Origin: Brevibacterium sanguinis
GTDB lineage: Bacteria; Actinomycetota; Actinomycetes; Actinomycetales; Brevibacteriaceae
DNA: 64,000 nucleotides
Assembly: GCF_003315415.1 (NCBI RefSeq)
Contig: NZ_QNSB01000011.1
Coordinates: 52,445-116,444, forward strand
Direction: 5' to 3'
Shown here: positions 36,994 to 46,159 of the stretch, piece after piece
How the letters are laid out: each line of letters opens with the position of its first letter
Position numbering within the stretch: position 1 is the stretch's first letter
The notes under the pieces: generated by a model
Seen by the model: the letters and a program-made list of their open reading frames with translations, nothing else
What the model was told of the DNA's origin: nothing
Databases searched by the model: none
Translations under genes and position numbers: made by a program

Positions 36994-37638
36994 ATGAAAC
37001 TCGATCATGTGTCCTTCGCCAGTGAACCCGATGGGTACGTCGCGACGGCCGAGAGGATTGCGGACAAGCTGGGCGTCACGCCCTATGACGGCGGCGTCCA
37101 TCCTCGGTTCGGCACGAGAAACCTGATCTTCCCCCTTGCCCGCGGTCACTACCTCGAGGTCGTCGAGGCCCTCGAGCACCCGGCCGCCCTGTCCACCCCC
37201 TTCGGCCAGGCCGTCCGCGCCCGCTCCGAGCTCGGCGGCGGCTGGATGGGCTGGTGCGTGTCCGTCGACGACCTCGGCGAGGTCGAGCAGCGTCTGCAGC
37301 GCAAGGCCGTCGACGGGAACCGGACCCCGGAGTCCGGCCGTGAGCTGCGCTGGCTGCAGATCGGCGTCAAGGGCCTCCTCGCCGATCCGCAGCTGCCGTT
37401 CTTCATCAAGTGGTCGGCGGACTCGTCCGAGCATCCCTCGGCATACAGGACGAACGCCGGCGTCGCGATCGACACCCTGCAGATCGCGGGCGATCGCGAC
37501 CGCCTGCGCGACTGGCTGGGCACCCAGGACCCCAAGCCCCTGCCCGAGATCAGCATCGACTGGTCGGCTCCCCACGGCACGCCGGGCATCATGTCCGTGG
37601 CGTTCCGGACGGAGAAGAACGGGCTCGTCGTCATCTGA
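36994..37638 (+). CDS. VOC family protein (glyoxalase-like domain)
   Basis: A 214-residue protein of the Glyoxalase_3-like type: 'MKLDHVSFASEPDGYVATA', 'HPRFGTRNLIFPLARGHYLE' and 'ELRWLQIGVKGLLADPQLPF'. It contains a second half resembling the first, consistent with paired VOC motifs. The reaction is unknown. The start lacks a clear ribosome-binding site, and an iron-box-like palindrome lies upstream, suggesting leaderless or iron-responsive expression. A bidirectional terminator follows. Confidence 0.8.
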   Translation: MKLDHVSFASEPDGYVATAERIADKLGVTPYDGGVHPRFGTRNLIFPLARGHYLEVVEALEHPAALSTPFGQAVRARSELGGGWMGWCVSVDDLGEVEQRLQRKAVDGNRTPESGRELRWLQIGVKGLLADPQLPFFIKWSADSSEHPSAYRTNAGVAIDTLQIAGDRDRLRDWLGTQDPKPLPEISIDWSAPHGTPGIMSVAFRTEKNGLVVI

Positions 37639-37654
37639 GCGACAGCACCTCGGG

Positions 37655-37692
37655 AAAGAGGCGAGAGCGGGATCCTCCCGTTCTCGCCTCTT
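37655..37692. terminator. Bidirectional intrinsic terminator between the VOC gene and phoX
   Basis: GAGGCGAGAGCGGGA (37658-37672) pairs with TCCCGTTCTCGCCTC (37676-37690) at 14 of 15 positions with a 3-base loop. It is flanked by AAA on the left and TTCT on the right, and separates two convergent genes. Confidence 0.82.
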
Positions 37693-37708
37693 CTCCGTCA
37701 CGGCGGCG

Positions 37709-39736
37709 TCAGTCCCTGAGCACCTGGACGACCGTCGGGCGCGGCAGCGCGGCGACGCCCTTCTCTACGTCGGTGGCGTCGACGTAGTCGGGGAAGCGCG
37801 AGTTCTGCTCGGTCCAGGTCCCGTCCTCGCCCGGGTGCTGGACGGCGACGAACGCCGAGGAGTCGGCGTCGTGGATGACCGGGCCGCACACCTCGGCGTC
37901 GCGCGGGACCGAGAGGAACTGCTCGACGCGGCCCCGTGACCGGCCCTCGAGGGTGACCCTGAACAGCCCGTCGCAGTAGCCGATGCCGTCGGGAGCGCCG
38001 TCGGTGGAGATCCACAGGTTGCCGGCCGAGTCGAAGGTGACGTTGTCCGGGCAGGAGATCGGCGAGACCTGATCGGCGGGGAAGCCGGAGAAGTAGGTGG
38101 CGTCCCCCTGCCGGGGATCGCCGCACACGAGCAGCAGGTTCCAGTCGAAGGTCGTGCCCGCGTGGTTGTTCCCGCGCTCGCTGATCTCGATGACGTGCCC
38201 GTCGCGGTTCTCGGTGCGCGGATTGGCTTCGTCGGCCCCGGCCCTGCCGGACTTCCCGCGGTCGGAATTGTTCGTGCAGGCGACGTAGACCCGGCCGTTG
38301 ACGGGGTTGGGCTCGACGTCCTCGCACCTGTCCATCTTCGTCGGGCCCAGCTTGTCGGCGGCGAGGCGGGCGTTGACGAGCACCTCGGCGACGGACATCC
38401 CCGCGACCCGCGACCTGCCGTTCTTGACCAGCGGCAGCCACTGCCCGCTGCCGTCGAACGCGCCGTCCGCGGGGACCCCTCCGCTGCCGTCGATCTCGGC
38501 GGCCGGCGAGTTGCCGGTGAACTTCGCGACGTACAGGTCGCCCTCGGACAGCAGGGTCATGTTGTGGGCGCGATCGCCCTCCCGGTACTTGCCCTTGGAC
38601 ACGAACTTGTAGAGGTAGTCGAACTTCTCGTCGTCGCCCATGTAGGCCACGGCATGGCCGGACGTGGAGATCGTGATGTTCGCGCCCTCGTGCTTGAACC
38701 GGCCGAGGCTCGTGTGCTTGAGCGGGGTCGACTCCGGGTCCCAGGGATCGACCTCGACGATCCAGCCGAACCGGTTGGCCTCGTTGCCGAACCCGGGGTT
38801 GGTCGTGTCGAAGCGCGGCAGGTCCTCCTCCCAGCCGTAGGCGGAGGGTTCGCTGGTCAGCCCGTAGCGCTTCTCCGCCGCCGAGGTGCCGGCCGCCGTG
38901 AAGTAGGAGTTGAAGTTCTCCTCGCCGGAGACCAGCGTCCCCCACGGGGTCAGTCCGCCCGAGCAGTTGCCCAGCGTGCCCTGCGCCCTGTCGCCCTGCG
39001 GGTACTCCTTGGTGCGGAGCAGGTCGGATCCGGCGGCGGGACCGGTGAAGGCGTATTCGGTGTCGATGAGGAATCGGCGGTTGCGGCGGCCGTTGACGTC
39101 GACCCGCCACGGGCTCGACCTGTCCGCGCGGACGAGCTCGGCGACGGTCAGGCCGTGCGCGTCCCGGCTGATCGCCCGCTTCGTCGCCTCGTCCATGTCC
39201 TCGGGGAACATGATGGCGTCATTGGTGTACTCGTGGTTGGCGAACAGGACCGCCCGGTTCTCGTCGCCGGTCTCGTCGAGTTGGATCTGGAGGAAGTCGT
39301 TGTTGTACCCGAACTGCCTCCGCTGCGCGTCGACGGTCTGGTTCTCGGGGTCGAACTTCGGGGAGTCGGGGAACAGCGGGTCGCCCCAGCGCACGACCGG
39401 GTGCCAGGAGTACCCCGAGGGGACGACGAACTCGTCGACTTCGTAGTGGACCGGGTCGATGGCGGTGAAGTCGAGGGTGCCGGTCGCGGCGGCCGCGGCC
39501 CGGGCGGTCGGACTGGGCGCGGTGGTCACGGCGATCGCCAGGGCGCCCGCGGCGGAGGCGCCGAGGAGGGAGCGCCGGCTCAGCTGTGCTCCCACGATGT
39601 CGCGGAAGTAGCCGTTGCCGGAGGTGTTGCAGATCGCCTTGGTGCAGGCGTTGTCGCATTTCAGCGCGCAGGTGACAGGGCTTCGCTTGCCGCGCACATG
39701 ACCGGCCATGGGCAGAAGTTCGCGCAGGGGTGCCAT
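37709..39736 (-). CDS. phoX: PhoX-family alkaline phosphatase (DUF839), Tat-exported
   Basis: A 675-residue protein with a twin-arginine motif (SRRSLLGA, Arg 54-55) followed by a hydrophobic stretch with Ala-rich cleavage region, placing it outside the membrane. PhoX signatures include 'FANHEYTNDAIMFP', 'GLTPWGTLVSGEENFNSYF' and 'DVEPNPVNGRVYVACTNNS'. PhoX enzymes are calcium/iron-dependent phosphomonoesterases induced by phosphate shortage. The N-terminus is long and cysteine-containing (CDNACTKAIC) before the Tat motif, a feature shared with related proteins. ATG 39736 is preceded by GAGGAGAG. Confidence 0.92.
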   Translation of the reverse strand: MAPLRELLPMAGHVRGKRSPVTCALKCDNACTKAICNTSGNGYFRDIVGAQLSRRSLLGASAAGALAIAVTTAPSPTARAAAAATGTLDFTAIDPVHYEVDEFVVPSGYSWHPVVRWGDPLFPDSPKFDPENQTVDAQRRQFGYNNDFLQIQLDETGDENRAVLFANHEYTNDAIMFPEDMDEATKRAISRDAHGLTVAELVRADRSSPWRVDVNGRRNRRFLIDTEYAFTGPAAGSDLLRTKEYPQGDRAQGTLGNCSGGLTPWGTLVSGEENFNSYFTAAGTSAAEKRYGLTSEPSAYGWEEDLPRFDTTNPGFGNEANRFGWIVEVDPWDPESTPLKHTSLGRFKHEGANITISTSGHAVAYMGDDEKFDYLYKFVSKGKYREGDRAHNMTLLSEGDLYVAKFTGNSPAAEIDGSGGVPADGAFDGSGQWLPLVKNGRSRVAGMSVAEVLVNARLAADKLGPTKMDRCEDVEPNPVNGRVYVACTNNSDRGKSGRAGADEANPRTENRDGHVIEISERGNNHAGTTFDWNLLLVCGDPRQGDATYFSGFPADQVSPISCPDNVTFDSAGNLWISTDGAPDGIGYCDGLFRVTLEGRSRGRVEQFLSVPRDAEVCGPVIHDADSSAFVAVQHPGEDGTWTEQNSRFPDYVDATDVEKGVAALPRPTVVQVLRD

Positions 39737-39879
39737 CGGTTCTCTCCTCGTCTCGATTCGCTCATCCCGCCCGCCCGCAGGGATCGTTCGGTCCCCCGGG
39801 GCGCCGGGCACACCTGTGCGAGGGTGTCACTGCCAGGTCAACCGCTCCCCACCGGCAGATGAACGCGCGGTGAACCAGG

Positions 39880-40653
39880 TCAGCCGGGGTCGACGAGGTC
39901 GAGGATCCCCGGGGCCAGGAAGCCCACGGCGTCGATGAGGAAGTGCGCCCAGACCAGCGGGGCCAGTCTGCCCCGGCGCAGGAACCACCAGCCGAAGACG
40001 ATGCCCATCGCGACGTTGCCGAGGAACGGGCCGATGCCCTGGTAGAGGTGGTAGCTGGCGCGGAAGAGCGCGAGGGAGGCGATGATGGCCCACGGCCCCC
40101 AGCCGAGGCTGCGCAGTCTCGTGGCCCCGAAGCCGAAGATGAGCACCTCTTCGAGGAGGCCGTTCTTCGCGGCGGCGAGCAGCAGCACCGGGACCGTCCA
40201 CCAGTGGTCGCCGAGGTTGGCCGGCTGCACCTCGGCGGTGATCCCGAGCGCCCTGCCGCCGGCGTAGACGAGCAGGGTGCCTGCGCCGATGACCCCGAAG
40301 AGCACGGCCCCCTGTCCGAGGTCGCGCAGGTGGCGGGCGCCGTCGCCGTCGACGCCGAGGCGGGCGGTCAGTCCGGTCTCGTCGTCATCGCGGCTGAGCA
40401 GGTAGAGGGCGAGGACGACCGGGACGAGGGCGAACCCGATCCCGAGCAGCTGGTAGACGAGGTCGAAGGCGGGTCGCGGCGACTGGCTGGTGTTGAGCTT
40501 CGCCTCGGCGTCGCCGATCGGGCCCCGGGAGACGATGTCGGCCAGGCGCACGAGGGCGTAGACCGCCGACTGTCCCAGCGACAGGGCTGCGACGAGGCCG
40601 AGCTCGAACCACAGCCGGGAGCGCTGGGAGCGGGTGAGAGTCCCGTCGGTCAT
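39880..40653 (-). CDS. CPBP family intramembrane glutamic endopeptidase
   Basis: A 257-residue multi-pass protein with the CPBP motifs EEVLIFGFGATRLR (Glu-Glu and Arg), 'FRASYHLYQGIGPFLGN' (His) and 'WAHFLIDAVG' (His). The family (ABI/CAAX protease-like) cleaves or matures peptides and membrane proteins. It overlaps the RND gene by 4 bases and is last in the msrA-nitroreductase-MFS-RND run. Function in this run is unknown. Confidence 0.9.
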   Translation of the reverse strand: MTDGTLTRSQRSRLWFELGLVAALSLGQSAVYALVRLADIVSRGPIGDAEAKLNTSQSPRPAFDLVYQLLGIGFALVPVVLALYLLSRDDDETGLTARLGVDGDGARHLRDLGQGAVLFGVIGAGTLLVYAGGRALGITAEVQPANLGDHWWTVPVLLLAAAKNGLLEEVLIFGFGATRLRSLGWGPWAIIASLALFRASYHLYQGIGPFLGNVAMGIVFGWWFLRRGRLAPLVWAHFLIDAVGFLAPGILDLVDPG

Positions 40654-43600
40654 GGGCTCGCGTCCTCCGCGCGCGCCTCGGCGGCATCGAGGACCTCGCC
40701 GCGGGCCATGTCGGCGACCCGACGTCTCTCGGCCCGGCGCTCCTTCGCCGTCTCGAGGAGCAGGTAGAGGACGGGGACGAGGATCAGGGTGAGCAGGGTC
40801 GAGCTGACGAGGCCGCCGATGACGACGACGGCCAGCGGCTTCGAGATGAAGACCCCGCCGCCGGTCATCCCCAGGGCCATGGGGACGAGGGCGAAGATCG
40901 TCGCGGCCGCGGTCATGAGGATCGGACGGTAGCGCAGCCGGGCCCCGTGGACGACGGCGGCACGCAACGGGGCTCCGCGGGCGCGGAAGTGGTTGATGAG
41001 GTCGATGAGCACGATCGCGTTCGTCACCACGATGCCGATGAGCATGAGCAGGCCGATCATCGACGTCAGCCCCAGCGGCGTGTCGGTGAGCAGGAGGGCG
41101 GCGAGCGATCCGGTCGCCGCGAACGGGATCGAGACGAGGAGGATGAGCGGCTGCGCCAGGGACTTGAAGGTCGCGACCATGATGACGAAGACGATGAGGA
41201 TCGCCGCGAGCATCGCCAGTCCGAGCTGGGAGAAGGCGTCCTCCTGCTCGGCGGTGGCGCCGCCGGTGGCGACGGAGACCTCGGCGGGCAGGTCGACCTC
41301 GCCCACGGCGGACTCGACGGCGGCGGAGACGGCACCGAGGTCGTCGGAGGCGGGCGTCACCGACACCGTGGTCGAGCGCTGGCTGTTCGTGTGGCGGATG
41401 GTCGGCGCGGTCATCACCTCCCTGACCTCGGCGACCTCGGACAGCGCGATGGTCCGCGGCCGGGTGCCCGGCGCCGCCCCGGTGTCGTCGCCGATCGCCG
41501 GGGTCCCGTCGACCGCCGCACCGCCGGCTCCCGGCCCGGTCGGGGCGTCCGCGGTCGGGGCGGGGGTCTCGGGCCTGCCGGGGATCCGCAGGTCGCGCAG
41601 GCTCTCGGCGGTGTCGGCGCTGCGGTCGAAGAGGAGGACGGAGTGGGAGATGTCGTCGATGACGACCTCGCCGATGTGCTCCCCGTCGATCGCCCGCTGG
41701 ACGTGCCGGCCGATCGCGGCTTCGGTGAGGTTCTCCTCGGCGGCGGCCTCATGGTCGACGCGGACCTCGATGACGGGCTGGACGGCGGCGACGTCGCTGG
41801 TCACCGTCTGGATGGTCTCGACCTGCTCGAGCCGCTCGACGACCTGCGCGGTGGAGTCCTCGAGCAGCTGGGGGTCGGTGGCCGTGAGCGTGACGTCGAT
41901 GGTCTGCGATCCCGGTGCCGAGCTGCCGCTGACGACCTCGACCTGTCCGGCTCCCTCGAGCTCGTCGAACCTCTCCTGCAGATCTGCGGAGACGGCCTGA
42001 GCCTGACTGCCGTCGGCGACGGTGACGATGTGGCTGCCGGTGATGCCGCCGCCGGTGCTGAAGCCGAAGCTCGACTCCCCCACGGACACCTGGTAGGACT
42101 CGATCCGCTCGTCGGCGGCGAGGATCTCCTCGACCTTCCCGGCCTGGACGTCGGCCTCGGCGAGGTCGGTTCCCGGGGCGAAGGTCTGCGACACCTGGAG
42201 GCTGTCCTGGCCGGTGTCTCCGAACAGCTCGGTCTTCAGCTGCGGGATCATCAGCGAGGTCCCGGCGAGGACGGCGAGCGCGACGAGAACCGTGAGGACC
42301 GGGTGCTTCGTCGAGGCGGCGATGACCGGGAGGTAGCTCCTCTGCAGTCGGGTCACCGGGGAGTTGAGCGCGGCGAGCTCGTCGACCTCGGCGGCGGTGC
42401 GGGCGGGCTCGGGTGCCGGCCCCGGGGCGTCGTGGCGCGCGGAGTCGAGGATGCTGTGCCGCTTCGCCGCCGCCTTCGCGGCCTTCGCCTCGGCTCGCCA
42501 CGCCGCGAGCATCCGGGTCCTGGCCCGGCGCACCTCGGCGCGCTCCTCCGTCGTCAGCCGCACCCGCGATTCGCGTCGGCGCAGGAACCAGTGGGCGAGG
42601 ACGGGGACGATCGTCAGGGCGACGAACAGGCTCGAGAGCAGGGCGATCGTGGCGGTGAGCGCGAAGGGCCGGAACATCTCCCCCGTCTGCCCGGACACGA
42701 AGGCCAGGGGCAGGAACACGGCCACCGTGGTCAGGGTCGAGGCGGTGATCGCCCCGGCGACCTCGGCGACGGCGGCGAGGATGTTCCGGGACTTCTCCCC
42801 GCCTGCCGCGTGCCGTCTCCTGATCGCCTCGATGACGACGATCGAGTCGTCGACGACTCGGCCGACGGAGATCGTCAGCGCCCCGAGGGTGAGCATGTTG
42901 AGCGTCTCCCCGCCCATCCACAGTCCGATGAGCGCGATGAGCAGGGACAGCGGGATCGAGATCGCGGTGATGAGCGTCGCGCGCACGGACAGGAGGAAGA
43001 CGAGGATGACGAGGACCGCGAAGGCCAGGCCGAGCAGCCCCTCCTCGAGGAGGTCGTGGATCGACTGCTCGATGAACGGGGCCTGGTCGAAGGCGGGGAC
43101 GAATTCGGTGTTCCCACCCATCACCCGTTCGAGGTCGGGCAGCTCCTCGGCCACCGCATGGGAGACGTCGACGGTGTTGGCGTCGGACTCCTTCATGATC
43201 GAGATCGACAGTGAGGGGCGACCGTTCGTGCGTGACATCGACGTGGCGGGTTCGTCGGCGAGGCGGACGTCGGCGACCTCGGCGAGCCGGATCGGGCCGT
43301 CGGTGCCGGTGACGACGAGGTCCTCGATCGACTCGACCGAGCGGAGGCGCTCACCGACCTCGACCGGCGCGGCTCCGTCGTCGGTGCGCAGGTCCCCCGC
43401 CGAGGCGGGGACGCCGTTGGCCTGGAGGATCCCGGCGATCTCGTCGAGGCTCGCGCCCCGGTCCTCGAGGTCGCCGCGGCGGATGCGGATCTCGACCTGG
43501 CTGCCCCGGGTTCCGGCGATCGAGACCTGGGAGACGCCCTCGACCTTCGTCAGTTCCGGCGTGACGATGTCCTCGAGGTCGGAGGCGAGCCGCGCGGGGT

Positions 43601-44042
43601 CGGCGTCGGAGGTCACTGACAGCGCGAGGACCGGGATGTCGTCCGTCCCGGCGGTGAACACGGAGGGCTCGACGCCCTCGGGCAGGGTGGTCTCGACCTC
43701 GGCGATCGCCCTCTGGATGGCGCGGACGACGTCGTCGGAGTTCTCCCCGTACTTCGTGCTCACGGTGATCGAGGAGCTGCCGGCCGAGGACACCGAGGAG
43801 ATGTCCTCGACCTCGGGCAGGGCGCCGATCGCTCCTTCGAGCGGGATCGTGACCTCGCGTTCGACGGCCTGCGGCGTCGCCCCCTCGTAGTTCGCGCTGA
43901 TCGTCGCCTCGGGGTTCTCGAGTGAGGGGAACAGCTCCTGCTTGAGCGCGCCTGCGCCGATGACCCCGAAGATCACGGCGACGACGGAGATGAGGGCGAT
44001 GAGCGCTCGGTTCTGCAGGCTCAGTCGGGTCAGGAAGCTCAC
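40650..44042 (-). CDS. Efflux RND transporter permease (AcrB/SwrC-like)
   Basis: A 1130-residue RND pump with two similar halves, each with a membrane helix, a large extracytoplasmic domain and a bundle of helices. The AcrB family signatures are 'GRVVDDSIVVIEAIRRRHA' and 'LIGIVVTNAIVLIDLINHF' in the helix regions. Like SwrC/YerP of Gram-positives it has no nearby fusion protein or outer-membrane channel. It exports amphiphiles or drugs. It starts 9 bases after the MFS stop. A large Pro/Gly-rich insertion near residues 820-860 is unusual. Confidence 0.93.
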   Translation of the reverse strand: MSFLTRLSLQNRALIALISVVAVIFGVIGAGALKQELFPSLENPEATISANYEGATPQAVEREVTIPLEGAIGALPEVEDISSVSSAGSSSITVSTKYGENSDDVVRAIQRAIAEVETTLPEGVEPSVFTAGTDDIPVLALSVTSDADPARLASDLEDIVTPELTKVEGVSQVSIAGTRGSQVEIRIRRGDLEDRGASLDEIAGILQANGVPASAGDLRTDDGAAPVEVGERLRSVESIEDLVVTGTDGPIRLAEVADVRLADEPATSMSRTNGRPSLSISIMKESDANTVDVSHAVAEELPDLERVMGGNTEFVPAFDQAPFIEQSIHDLLEEGLLGLAFAVLVILVFLLSVRATLITAISIPLSLLIALIGLWMGGETLNMLTLGALTISVGRVVDDSIVVIEAIRRRHAAGGEKSRNILAAVAEVAGAITASTLTTVAVFLPLAFVSGQTGEMFRPFALTATIALLSSLFVALTIVPVLAHWFLRRRESRVRLTTEERAEVRRARTRMLAAWRAEAKAAKAAAKRHSILDSARHDAPGPAPEPARTAAEVDELAALNSPVTRLQRSYLPVIAASTKHPVLTVLVALAVLAGTSLMIPQLKTELFGDTGQDSLQVSQTFAPGTDLAEADVQAGKVEEILAADERIESYQVSVGESSFGFSTGGGITGSHIVTVADGSQAQAVSADLQERFDELEGAGQVEVVSGSSAPGSQTIDVTLTATDPQLLEDSTAQVVERLEQVETIQTVTSDVAAVQPVIEVRVDHEAAAEENLTEAAIGRHVQRAIDGEHIGEVVIDDISHSVLLFDRSADTAESLRDLRIPGRPETPAPTADAPTGPGAGGAAVDGTPAIGDDTGAAPGTRPRTIALSEVAEVREVMTAPTIRHTNSQRSTTVSVTPASDDLGAVSAAVESAVGEVDLPAEVSVATGGATAEQEDAFSQLGLAMLAAILIVFVIMVATFKSLAQPLILLVSIPFAATGSLAALLLTDTPLGLTSMIGLLMLIGIVVTNAIVLIDLINHFRARGAPLRAAVVHGARLRYRPILMTAAATIFALVPMALGMTGGGVFISKPLAVVVIGGLVSSTLLTLILVPVLYLLLETAKERRAERRRVADMARGEVLDAAEARAEDASP

Positions 44043-44051
44043 ATGCCGACT

Positions 44052-45338
44052 TTATCGCTTCGTCTGCGGTCGGGTCTCGCGGCCGGTGATCCAGTAGGCG
44101 GCGGCCATGATGCCGAGGAGTCCGGTGAGCACGAACGCCCACGAGTAGTCGAAGCGGTCGACAATTGCACCGGCGATGATGGGTCCGAGGATGGCGCCGC
44201 CGTCGAGGGCCATCTGGTACTTCGCGAGCACGCGCCCGCCCTTCCGGTCCCGGCCGATGACATCGGCGACGGCCGCCTGCTGGGCGGGGTTGGCCAGCCC
44301 GGACCCGATGCCGGCGACGACGGAGAGGACGAAGAACAGCCAGATCGAGTCGGTGAAGCCCAGCGCCGCGGTGGTCACGCCGAGGATGAGCAGCCCCCAC
44401 TGGATGAAGGGCTTGCGGCCGTGGGCGTCGGCGAAGCGGCCGACGACCGCGACGGCCGAGGCGTTGCCGATCGCGAACATCGTCAGCGCCAGCCCCGCGA
44501 CCGCGGTGTCGGCGCGCAGCGCCTGGATCGCGAACAGGGGGTAGATGGCCACCCGGATGCCCATCGCCGACCACCCCTGGACGAATGCCGAGAGCAGCGC
44601 GGCCCGGTAGGCGGAGTCGGACCAGGCCTGCCGGAAGGTCATCACCTCCTGCACGGGAGCGTCCCCGAGGGCGTCGACGCGGGCGCGGCCCGACTTCGTC
44701 GCGGATCCCTCTGCGGCGGTGGAGGCGAGGAAGACGCGGACGACGAGGGCGGCGAGGACGAGACCGATCGCGTAGATGACGAACGGCACGCGCATGCCCC
44801 AGCCGGCCATGGCCCCGCCGAGGACGGGTCCGGCGATGTTGCCGACGAGGAACGCGGTCGCATAGGTGCTCGAGGCCTTGGCGCGGGCGTCGACGGGAGC
44901 GAGCCGGATGATGAGCGCCATCGCCGAGACGCTGAACATCGTCGACCCGATCCCTCCGAGGCCGCGGAAGACGAGCAGCTGCCAGTAGTCCTGGGCGAAG
45001 GCGACGGCCGCGGTGGAGGCGGCGACGATGAGCAGGCCCGCGATGTAGATGCGACGTTCGCCGAAGGCGTCGACGAGGCGCCCGGAGGTCGGGGAGAAGA
45101 CGAAGCGGAAGAAGGCGAACGACGAGACGACGATCGTCGCCGCGGTGACGCCGAAGTCGAAGCTCGCCGCGAACTGCGGCAGCACCGGGGCGATGATCCC
45201 GTAGCCGATGGCGACGATGAACGCGGCGGCCACGAGGACATGGATCTCCCGGGGCAGCTTCGTCGTCGCGTCCGCGGGGGTGCTGCGGTCCTCCTCGGAG
45301 GGGGTCGGCTCGTCTGCGGTCTCGTCGTGGTTCTTCAC
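44052..45338 (-). CDS. MFS multidrug-type transporter
   Basis: A 428-residue major facilitator with 12 hydrophobic segments, loop motif 'SPTSGRLVDAFGERRIYIAG' (MFS motif A) and its internal counterpart 'VVGRFADAHGRKPFIQWG'. It begins with a charged cytoplasmic tail. The GTG at 45338 is the likely start: AAGGA lies about 13 bases before, a little far. The downstream gene is an RND pump, so two efflux pumps share one message. Substrate unknown. Confidence 0.9.
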   Translation of the reverse strand: MKNHDETADEPTPSEEDRSTPADATTKLPREIHVLVAAAFIVAIGYGIIAPVLPQFAASFDFGVTAATIVVSSFAFFRFVFSPTSGRLVDAFGERRIYIAGLLIVAASTAAVAFAQDYWQLLVFRGLGGIGSTMFSVSAMALIIRLAPVDARAKASSTYATAFLVGNIAGPVLGGAMAGWGMRVPFVIYAIGLVLAALVVRVFLASTAAEGSATKSGRARVDALGDAPVQEVMTFRQAWSDSAYRAALLSAFVQGWSAMGIRVAIYPLFAIQALRADTAVAGLALTMFAIGNASAVAVVGRFADAHGRKPFIQWGLLILGVTTAALGFTDSIWLFFVLSVVAGIGSGLANPAQQAAVADVIGRDRKGGRVLAKYQMALDGGAILGPIIAGAIVDRFDYSWAFVLTGLLGIMAAAYWITGRETRPQTKR

Positions 45339-45355
45339 TGGGGTGCGGGGATCCT

Positions 45356-46159
45356 TCAGAGGGTGTCGAGGAACTGCTCGGGGTCGGGCAGCGGCCGGGT
45401 GCTGCGGGAGAGTCGGTCCCGGTACGACTCGGGGACGGAGCCGATGTAGAACCAGCCCATGAGCAGCTCGTCCTTGCCGAGGCGATGGAGACGGCGGACC
45501 TCGGGGGCGTTGGCCAGGGTGCCCGAGCGCCACATCACGCCCCAGCCGGCCTGCCACAGGGCGAGTTCGAGGAGGTGCCCGGCACCGGCGGCGGTGGCGT
45601 GCTGTTCCCACTCGGGGACCTTCGGGTTGGGGCGCGGGGAGGAGACGAGGGCGAGGAGGAGCTCGGCCCGCAGCGGCTTCTCGTTGACCTCGCCGGGCCT
45701 GCGCCGCTCCCCGGCCGCCTGGTCGAGGGCCTCGCCGAGGCGCAGCCGATCGTCGCCGCGGATGATGAGGAAGCGCCAGGGCCGCAGTCCCTTGTGGTCG
45801 GCGACCGAGGAGATCGCGCGGATGATCTCGCGCAGGTCCGCGTCGTTGGGGGTCTCGGGTCCGACCTTCGAGATCGACCGCCGGGTCGAGAGCGCGTGGA
45901 GGACCGGATCGGCGACGATGTCGATCGACGTGGGCGCCGAGTAGTCGGGTCCCGGGCTCACGGCCGGTGCGCGGTCCGCCCCGCGGGGCGCGTGGGCGCT
46001 GTCGGATGCCTCGGCGTCATGGGCCTCGGCGAGCTTCTTCGCCCACGGCCCGGTCTCTCCGCCGAGGAAGAGGGCGCGGGCGCGCTCGCGCTTCTGCGAA
46101 TCGTGCTTCGCGCCCTTGTTCTTCGGGTCCTTCTTCGCGCAGGCCTTCTTCTTCCCCAT
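45356..46159 (-). CDS. Nitroreductase family protein with Lys-rich N-terminus
   Basis: The 267-residue protein has a long basic N-terminal extension (MGKKKACAKKDPKNKGAK) before the nitroreductase fold ('ALSTRRSISKVGPETPNDAD', 'GLRPWRFLIIRGDDRLRLGE', 'WQAGWGVMWRSG'). Such FMN enzymes reduce nitro compounds, quinones or other acceptors. ATG 46159 directly abuts the msrA stop (TGAATG). The Lys-rich tail is unusual and could bind nucleic acid or be a start-site artefact. The next in-frame conserved region begins near residue 85. Confidence 0.88.
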   Translation of the reverse strand: MGKKKACAKKDPKNKGAKHDSQKRERARALFLGGETGPWAKKLAEAHDAEASDSAHAPRGADRAPAVSPGPDYSAPTSIDIVADPVLHALSTRRSISKVGPETPNDADLREIIRAISSVADHKGLRPWRFLIIRGDDRLRLGEALDQAAGERRRPGEVNEKPLRAELLLALVSSPRPNPKVPEWEQHATAAGAGHLLELALWQAGWGVMWRSGTLANAPEVRRLHRLGKDELLMGWFYIGSVPESYRDRLSRSTRPLPDPEQFLDTL

